Source: Clostridiales bacterium (GTDB lineage Bacteria; Bacillota_E; Sulfobacillia; Sulfobacillales; JAIMBI01). Taken from it: a DNA stretch of 18,876 nucleotides. A model generated the notes under the pieces. It saw only the letters and a program-made list of their open reading frames with translations, made no database searches and was not told the DNA's origin. The stretch covers positions 1-18,876 of the forward strand of contig DAHVOH010000064.1 of NCBI GenBank assembly GCA_027318915.1. The letters are read 5' to 3'. Below are positions 14,664 to 18,876 of the stretch, one piece after another (within the stretch, counting starts at the first letter, position 1; the number at the start of each line of letters is the position of its first letter). Position numbers and translations under genes: made by a program.

Positions 14664-15215
14664 CTACGGTCGCCCGTCGCCGCGCCCCTCTTGGGCATAC
14701 AGGTCCGGATGAAACAGGGGCGCCACGGCACAGGCCAGGGCGACAATCCACGACTGCTGCCGCGGCACCAGACCCCCGGTCAGCCAGCCGATGGCACCGA
14801 TCCCGGCCTTGGCCTCCTGGAGGCCCGACAGGCCGTCGATAATGGGGCCGAGCTCGCCGCCGGCGGCCAGCGCCTCGGCCGCCGGGGGAGGCAGGCGCAT
14901 TTGTGGGCCGAGGGCCCACAGCAGGCGGCCGTCGTCGGTTTCCACCGCTGCGACCCCGGTGAGCCACGCACTGCCGTCGGGCCACAGGTCGACGCCGCCT
15001 TCCAGACCGACGCCGTAGCGAGCCCCGCTGGTTGTCCGAGCCCGGTGGGCCCGATTTTCGGCGCCGGCACGTGTTTCCGCGATCCCCAAGGGCTGCTCGC
15101 GGACACCGGACGGAACGGCGACCATGGCCAAGCGGGGAAGTTCCAGACGGCTGAACACGACACGCACGGCCCCCACCTTGGTGGGGTTCGTCGACCCGAC
15201 GGCCACATCCCACAT
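14664..15215 (-). CDS. Inosine/xanthosine triphosphatase (DUF84, YjjX-type)
   Basis: House-cleaning enzyme that hydrolyses non-canonical purine triphosphates (ITP, XTP) so they do not enter nucleic acids; cytoplasmic, 183 aa. Seen: VAVGSTNPTKVGAV near the N-terminus (5-17), the typical opening of the family, then GIAETRAGAENRAHRAR (44-60) and YGVGLEGGVD (67-76), and TGGLVPRQQSW in the C-terminal half. GLEGGV with the preceding E-x-R-A repeat distinguishes it from the HAM1/RdgB family. ATG 15215 is chosen for AAGGAGG eight bases upstream; a GTG at 15236 would put this site inside the gene. It is monocistronic as far as can be seen. Confidence 0.92.
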   Translation of the reverse strand: MWDVAVGSTNPTKVGAVRVVFSRLELPRLAMVAVPSGVREQPLGIAETRAGAENRAHRARTTSGARYGVGLEGGVDLWPDGSAWLTGVAAVETDDGRLLWALGPQMRLPPPAAEALAAGGELGPIIDGLSGLQEAKAGIGAIGWLTGGLVPRQQSWIVALACAVAPLFHPDLYAQEGRGDGRP

Positions 15216-15242
15216 GAACGGACCCTCCTTGACCACGCCACC

Positions 15243-15277
15243 AGTATAACGGGACGCCGCCGGTCCAACCGGCGGCG
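15243..15277 (-). promoter_or_regulatory. Putative promoter with overlapping palindrome, DUF84 gene
   Basis: A minus-strand -10 box TATACT (15248-15243; five of six) would start transcription near 15236. A perfect 10-bp inverted repeat (CGCCGCCGGT / ACCGGCGGCG, loop of 3; 15255-15277) covers the spacer and -35 position, where no good -35 box exists. It is a candidate operator; on the plus strand it is followed by ATTTT and could instead act as a weak terminator. Confidence 0.4.
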
Positions 15278-15670
15278 GATTTTCCGGGCCGCATCGGCAA
15301 CGGGGCGGGCACCGCGCTTTGGGACCGGGCCGGGCGGAAGCCGCCGGACCGGGCTTGCGGCCCTCCCCATATTATCGTGGACGGGCCAGGGGCAGAGAGA
15401 CGAGAAAAGGTCTGGACGCCCACCGGCGCACATTCCCCCCGGCGGAACCGAAGGCCTTCGGCGAGGCCAACGAGCGCGAGGCGCCGAGTCGCGAGCAGAC
15501 GATGCTTCACTTCCCGGCCGCCACCGGCCTGTTCTGATAGAGGCCGATGCGCGCCTGAAAGCCCCGGCATCTCGTTGAAGTGGGTCTGTCCAACGGGTAT
15601 TGCACGCTCCGGCTCGCCGATGCGCTGCTTTGACCGAAGACCCGGCGGCGCACGCGCCGGAGTTCAGTCC

Positions 15671-15699
15671 TTGGGATCACCGCCCGATCGTCGTATGAT
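15671..15699 (+). promoter_or_regulatory. Sigma-A-like promoter upstream of structured region
   Basis: TTGGGA (15671-15676; four of six), exactly 17 bases, TATGAT (15694-15699; five of six). This is the best-balanced two-box promoter in the window. Transcription would start near 15706, about 720 bases before the adenylyltransferase gene. Confidence 0.5.
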
Positions 15700-15711
15700 T
15701 TGGAGGAGCTC

Positions 15712-15840
15712 CACCCCGTTCGGCGGGGTGCCGCTGAGAGAGTCTCTGGAGTTTGGCCCCGTGGTTGGGGCGATGGCGTCCCCCGCAGACATGCGGTGGC
15801 ACCCCCCGCCGGCGTGTCCGCGTCGCTCGCCATAAGCGAG
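15712..15840 (+). ncRNA. Possible structured leader or small RNA, class unknown
   Basis: Immediately after the predicted start lie several short perfect inverted repeats: CACCCCG-N5-CGGGGTG (15712-15730), GCCCC-N6-GGGGC (15756-15771), CCGC-N6-GCGG (around 15782-15795) and CTCGC-N5-GCGAG (15826-15840). None is followed by a T-run. GC-rich DNA makes short repeats common by chance, so this is only a candidate. Confidence 0.25.
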
Positions 15841-16011
15841 ACACAATCCCGCCTTTTGGGGCTGGGGAGACCGTCAAGCTTGAGGAGTCCGCAGGGAAGG
15901 GGACGTGGGCCCGGGAGACCTGTGGGCGGGGCGGATTGTCCGGTCGGACCCGGGTGGTGCCCGGCGGCGGCGGAGATTGTCGCGCACGCTGGCGACGAGC
16001 AGGTCGGTCGG

Positions 16012-16236
16012 ATGTTTCTGGACGCCGAGCGGCGGCGCCACGTGGCCGGGTGGCCGGACCTTCCCCGGCTGACCTGCCCCGAGCGCCTCATGGCGGTGGA
16101 CCGGGCCACGAACCCATGGCCTTTCGGGCCGTGGGGGACAAAGACGCTGAGCTGCCTGAGTGTGCTGGTGCCCGCTGGCCATGGCGGGGGGTTCATTGCC
16201 AAAACACCGGATCCCGAGGCATTCCCGCGCTGGTGA
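16012..16236 (+). CDS. Possible small or decayed gene, function unknown
   Basis: The last 85 or so codons of a plus-strand frame ending at 16236 look protein-like (AEIVAHAGDEQVGRMF, then DAERRRHVAGWPDLPRL, TNPWPFGPWGTK, VLVPAG, KTPDPEAFPRW) with balanced second-position bases, whereas the codons before about 15955 look random. The first ATG in the protein-like part is 16012, with no good ribosome site. It may be the C-terminal remnant of a gene that lost its 5' end, or a chance frame. I do not recognise the family. It lies 186 bases upstream of the adenylyltransferase. Confidence 0.25.
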   Translation: MFLDAERRRHVAGWPDLPRLTCPERLMAVDRATNPWPFGPWGTKTLSCLSVLVPAGHGGGFIAKTPDPEAFPRW

Positions 16237-16422
16237 CGGAGCAAAGCTTCCTCCGCGCGGCCCGCCGGGGGTCGGATGTCCGCGTGACCATCGCGGGCCG
16301 CGTGGCCGCAGGCCCCGGCGACCGCGCTGCGGACGGGCGTTGTTTGCTGCGCCACGGGGGACGCGGAATTCCCACGCGGGTCCGATGGCGGGCGTTTGAG
16401 GACCGACGAATAGGGGGTGCGC

Positions 16423-17283
16423 ATGCGGAACGCGGAGGAGATGGAGCGTCTGATTCGCGGCTGGGCAGAGGGCGACGACCGGGTGCGGGCCCTCATCCTG
16501 AACGGTTCGCGGGCGAACCCCGATGCTCGGGCCGACATCTTTCAGGATTATGACGTCGCGGCCGTGGTGTCGGCGTTGGCGGGATTCCTGGACGATCGGC
16601 GGTGGATCGAGCAGTTTGGCCCCCGCATCATCATGCAGACGCCGGATGAGCTCGGCGATCCGGCACCGGACCATTACGAGCGCTTTGCGTTCCTGATGTT
16701 GTTCTCTGACGGCAACCGCCTCGATCTCACCCTCTATCCCCGGGGCAAGGCGGTGGACGTCGACGAGCGGCACGTGATCTGGCTGGACAAGGATGGGACG
16801 GCGGCCGCGCATGTCCGCGTCGATGCGGCCGGCATGCTGCCCAAGCCACCGACAAGCCGGCAGTACGCCTATTGCTGCAACGAATTCTGGTGGGTGTCGA
16901 CCTACATTGCCAAAGGCTTGGCGCGGCGTGAGCTTCCCTACGCCAAGGCCATGTTTGACGGCCCCGTCAGAAAGATGCTCAACCGCATGGTGACGTGGTG
17001 GATCGGGGTGGAGAGCGGCTTTACCGCCGACCCCGGCAAGATGGGCCGCTATTTTGAGAAGCATCTGGCCCCGCATCACTGGGCGCAGTATGTGCAAACG
17101 TTCCCCGATGCCGATCCCGACCACATGTGGAGGGCTCTGTCGGCGATGGGCGAGCTGTTTCGGGAGGCCGCGACCGTGGTGGGGCACAGCTTGGGGTATG
17201 CCTACCCCTCGCAGCAAGACGAGAATGTCAGCGCCTACTTGGCTTGTATTCGCGATCGGTCCACGGAAGCGTCCGAACCTTGA
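16423..17283 (+). CDS. Aminoglycoside 6-adenylyltransferase-like protein (ANT(6))
   Basis: Nucleotidyltransferase that, in characterised relatives (AadE/AadK), adenylates streptomycin at position 6; 286 aa, a normal ANT(6) length. Seen: the nucleotide-binding segment ALILNGSRANP (23-33), the metal-binding pair FQDYDVA (D42, D44), the third acidic residue in NRLDLTLYP (D101), and the C-terminal helical part with NEFWWVSTYIAKGLARRELPYAK (153-175) and HMWRALSAMGELFREAA typical of the family. ATG 16423 has GGGGGT four bases upstream; a GTG at 16417 is possible. Flanks carry no mobile element, so it is probably an intrinsic chromosomal homolog. Resistance activity is not shown by sequence alone; another small-molecule substrate is possible. 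Confidence 0.9.
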   Translation: MRNAEEMERLIRGWAEGDDRVRALILNGSRANPDARADIFQDYDVAAVVSALAGFLDDRRWIEQFGPRIIMQTPDELGDPAPDHYERFAFLMLFSDGNRLDLTLYPRGKAVDVDERHVIWLDKDGTAAAHVRVDAAGMLPKPPTSRQYAYCCNEFWWVSTYIAKGLARRELPYAKAMFDGPVRKMLNRMVTWWIGVESGFTADPGKMGRYFEKHLAPHHWAQYVQTFPDADPDHMWRALSAMGELFREAATVVGHSLGYAYPSQQDENVSAYLACIRDRSTEASEP

Positions 17284-17804
17284 TCCACCCCCGGGGGGTC
17301 GTCGGATGAAGGGTCGGGCCAACGAATCCGGCGCCGTCGATGCTGTGGACCGGATGAAGGGGCCCCGGCACCTGAACCCACGGCAGCGTTCGGCCGCGAG
17401 GTGTCACCGATCCCGGCGGCCGACGGTAGGGGAGGCGCCGGGTCCTGCTCCCAACATGGGGGCTCACGCTTTGCCAACGTCGCGGGCGACACCGTGATCA
17501 GGGCCCTCGGTTGGCCATCCTTGAGGCGGGCGGGGCCCTGTCTGTCCGCTGGTACGGGGCTTGTGGATCCGGCCGGCGGGATGAGCGGAGGGGGTTTCTC
17601 TGCCGCGTTTGATCCCGCCCCCGTAATCCCCGCATCCTCTGGGGCACCCGGCTTGCGTCGGCGGAACCGGTTGTCGGCGCGTCCTGCGGCGAGGCCGTCC
17701 ATCGTGCCATCGCCCGCCAGGTCGGCCGGGCTGGTCGGGGGCCGCCACCCGCGATGCATTCAGGGCGCTTACCGGCCGGGGCCGCCCGGCGTCGGCCGAA
17801 TCCC
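17284..17804. other. Gene-free stretch of about 520 bases
   Basis: Open frames exist on both strands but have no motif, no good ribosome site and a compositionally biased Pro/Arg/Ala/Gly content. One loopless palindrome (ACCCCC GGGGGGT) follows the stop of the adenylyltransferase gene. I see no terminator or RNA gene. Confidence 0.5.
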
Positions 17805-18764
17805 TCAGTCCGGGGAATCGTCCGGTGCTCCATACAGGGTCAGAAGGTCTTGCGCCATCCGCCGAATGGCCATGCGCAAGGATTTCGGGGCCAGCACCAC
17901 GGCATCCGTGCCAAGCGCCGCGAAGCGGCGGGCGAAGAAAGGGATGTTCCGCTCGTCGACGGTGGTGCGAATCTCGCCGCTGCCGTCGTTGTTGACGGAC
18001 AGATCGTGATGTCCCGCCAGCTGGCGTGCGCCCTCGCGGGTCAGGCGGACCACCATGGGCACGAATTGGGCGCGGGGACGCTCAAAGGCACGGTAGTAGC
18101 TGTCCAGCGTCAGTGCTCGAATGTCTTCGCGCGGCGCCGGCTCCGTGACGACGTTCGCCGCCAGCACCCTGTCGGCTCTGAAGACGCGCATCCGCTCCCG
18201 CTCGAACGCGTAGGCCGGACAATACCAGTAGCCATTTTCCGCGTAGACGCCCACCGGCTGAATCAGCCGAGCTTCATTCCCCCGCGCCGAGCGATACAGG
18301 ATCCGCAGAACCTCGCCGTCAGCGGCGGCGTGCACCAGGGTGTCGAGGTGCGGCACCTCCACGTCCCGCGACTCGACCATGAAAGCGAACCGATGCTGGA
18401 GAGCATCGATTCGTCTTTGGGCTCCGGGCGGAAGTTCTCCGTACAGTTTCTGGACCGCGGTGTTGGCGTCGGCCCGAAAAGGCAGATGCCCGTATCCGCT
18501 GAGCGACTGATACGCGAAGAACAACGCGACGGCTTCGTCGACCGTGAGGGTGACCGGCGGGAGGCTTTTGTCCCGAATAAGGCGATAGCCCCCATGCGGG
18601 CCGGGCTGGGCCGCCAGCGGCACGCCGGTCTCCGAGAGCTCCTGCAGGTACCGGAGCGCCGTGCGGCGGGATACGCCGAGCGCTTCGGCCAAATCAGCGG
18701 CCGTGAGTTCGCGCCGTTGCCGCACGATGGCCAGAGCGTCCGTCAAGCGCCGTGACTTCGACAT
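17805..18764 (-). CDS. WYL-domain transcriptional regulator (HTH_11 + WYL)
   Basis: DeoR/YafY-type regulator, 319 aa. The N-terminus is a winged helix: LTAADLAEALGVSRRTALRYLQELSETGVPL (20-50) and the wing GPHGGYRL. A linker domain follows (about 70-135). The WYL domain starts near 145; the usual W-Y-L appears as YWYCPAYAFERERMRVFRADRV (about 179-200), keeping the arginine-rich strand thought to bind nucleic acid or nucleotide ligands. A WCX-like C-terminal part (about 230-310) completes the standard layout. Start fixed by GGGGGAGG upstream of ATG 18764. Genes it controls are not evident; adenylyltransferase control or self-regulation are possible. An inverted repeat lies over its promoter region. 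Confidence 0.93.
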   Translation of the reverse strand: MSKSRRLTDALAIVRQRRELTAADLAEALGVSRRTALRYLQELSETGVPLAAQPGPHGGYRLIRDKSLPPVTLTVDEAVALFFAYQSLSGYGHLPFRADANTAVQKLYGELPPGAQRRIDALQHRFAFMVESRDVEVPHLDTLVHAAADGEVLRILYRSARGNEARLIQPVGVYAENGYWYCPAYAFERERMRVFRADRVLAANVVTEPAPREDIRALTLDSYYRAFERPRAQFVPMVVRLTREGARQLAGHHDLSVNNDGSGEIRTTVDERNIPFFARRFAALGTDAVVLAPKSLRMAIRRMAQDLLTLYGAPDDSPD

Positions 18765-18814
18765 GAAGCCTCCCCCGGGTGAAGAAAATGCTGACGCGAA
18801 TCCGCCCTCGTTCC

Positions 18815-18864
18815 GCTATACGAAACCTGCTCAAACTTGCCCGTAAGGGCATAAGCCAGTTTCG
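18815..18864 (-). promoter_or_regulatory. Putative promoter/operator of the WYL regulator
   Basis: A minus-strand -10 box TATAGC (18820-18815) lies about 50 bases before the start codon. Upstream is a nested inverted repeat: outer CGAAAC (18821-18826) with GTTTCG (18859-18864), inner TGCCC-GTAA-GGGCA (18838-18851). The inner hairpin covers the expected -35 position, as an operator would. It could alternatively be a weak terminator of a gene beyond the window. Confidence 0.4.
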
Positions 18865-18876
18865 CTTGGATTGTTC

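Larger units (their letters stand above)
15278..16011. other. Gene-poor stretch with promoter and hairpins
   Basis: About 730 bases in which no open frame shows a family signature or convincing start. The part to 15670 holds nothing I can interpret. From 15671 there is a promoter-like pair and then a run of short perfect inverted repeats up to 15840, described separately. Confidence 0.5.

Noticed and set aside
13966..15570. Long minus-strand open frame (534 codons)
   Set aside because: Runs through the M28 gene, its terminator and an out-of-frame part of the DUF84 gene; no domain.
15720..15800. TPP (THI-box) riboswitch: GGGGTGCCGCTGAGA at 15725-15746 resembles its 5' half
   Set aside because: The conserved second half (ACCC, GAACCTGATC, GCGTAGGGA) is absent downstream and no thiamine gene follows.
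15767..15800. Fluoride riboswitch: GGCGATGGCGTCCCCC resembles its first conserved block
   Set aside because: The required second and third blocks are missing and no fluoride exporter is present.
15785..15840. T-box antiterminator: GCGGTGGCACC resembles the T-box core
   Set aside because: No Stem I/specifier features in the short preceding leader, no terminator with T-run after it, and no aminoacylation or amino-acid gene downstream.
15874..17322. Long minus-strand open frame (482 codons)
   Set aside because: Antisense to the adenylyltransferase, whose motifs and ribosome site are clear.
17235..17759. Minus-strand open frame (174 codons) in the gap before the WYL gene
   Set aside because: Low-complexity Pro/Ala/Arg content, overlaps the adenylyltransferase end, no ribosome site or motif.
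1..18876. CRISPR arrays, tRNA or rRNA genes, insertion sequences
   Set aside because: No regularly spaced repeats, no TTCGA/T-arm cloverleaf, no transposase or terminal inverted repeats were found on either strand by reading.

Overview
The window is very GC-rich, densely coding bacterial chromosome. Strong AGGAGG-type ribosome binding sites, frequent GTG starts and the gene set (WYL and TrmB-type regulators, DUF84 NTPase, DUF488, FolE, a soluble P450, diaminopropionate ammonia-lyase) suggest a high-GC Gram-positive, perhaps a deep-branching Firmicute of the Sulfobacillus/Thermaerobacter/Symbiobacterium kind. That placement is inference from content and style only; no rRNA or tRNA gene is present. 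I see no insertion sequence, CRISPR array, phage gene or origin.

Layout. 44-679 (-) is a small SAM methyltransferase, divergent from an OsmC-like gene (757-1224 +) that has lost its second cysteine. After about 460 bases holding only a mini-ORF with a strong ribosome binding site come two small membrane proteins (zinc-ribbon plus four helices; DUF2231), then diaminopropionate ammonia-lyase (3213-4442 +). Convergent to it is a tight minus-strand operon, folE copy A > TrmB-like regulator > DUF488 > AlkA-type glycosylase (7297 down to 4489), the last three joined by ATGA stop/start overlaps. Divergent from it are a cytochrome P450 (7704-9059), an aldo/keto reductase (9174-10151) and a two-cysteine OsmC protein (10258-10692). 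A second folE (10867-11496 -) and a membrane-anchored phosphoesterase (11615-12697 -) follow. Next are an M28 carboxypeptidase-Q-like peptidase (12954-14372 +) with a clear terminator and a DUF84 (d)ITP/XTPase (14664-15215 -). A 1.2 kb gene-poor stretch then holds a good promoter and several hairpins. Last are an aminoglycoside 6-adenylyltransferase-like gene (16423-17283 +), 520 bases without a convincing gene, and a WYL regulator (17805-18764 -).

How the genes fit together. The themes are nucleotide and one-carbon chemistry (two FolE paralogs, DUF84, AlkA), redox or xenobiotic handling (P450, aldo/keto reductase, two OsmC proteins) and small-molecule degradation or resistance (diaminopropionate lyase, ANT(6)-like enzyme). 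The most unusual unit is the folE-A operon, which couples a GTP cyclohydrolase I to a TrmB-type regulator carrying a four-cysteine cluster, a DUF488 protein and an alkylbase glycosylase, with a second FolE about 4 kb away. Several genes (both folE, P450, M28 peptidase) appear to use extended -10 (TGn) promoters with weak -35 boxes. The M28 promoter is placed so that the mRNA would be leaderless.
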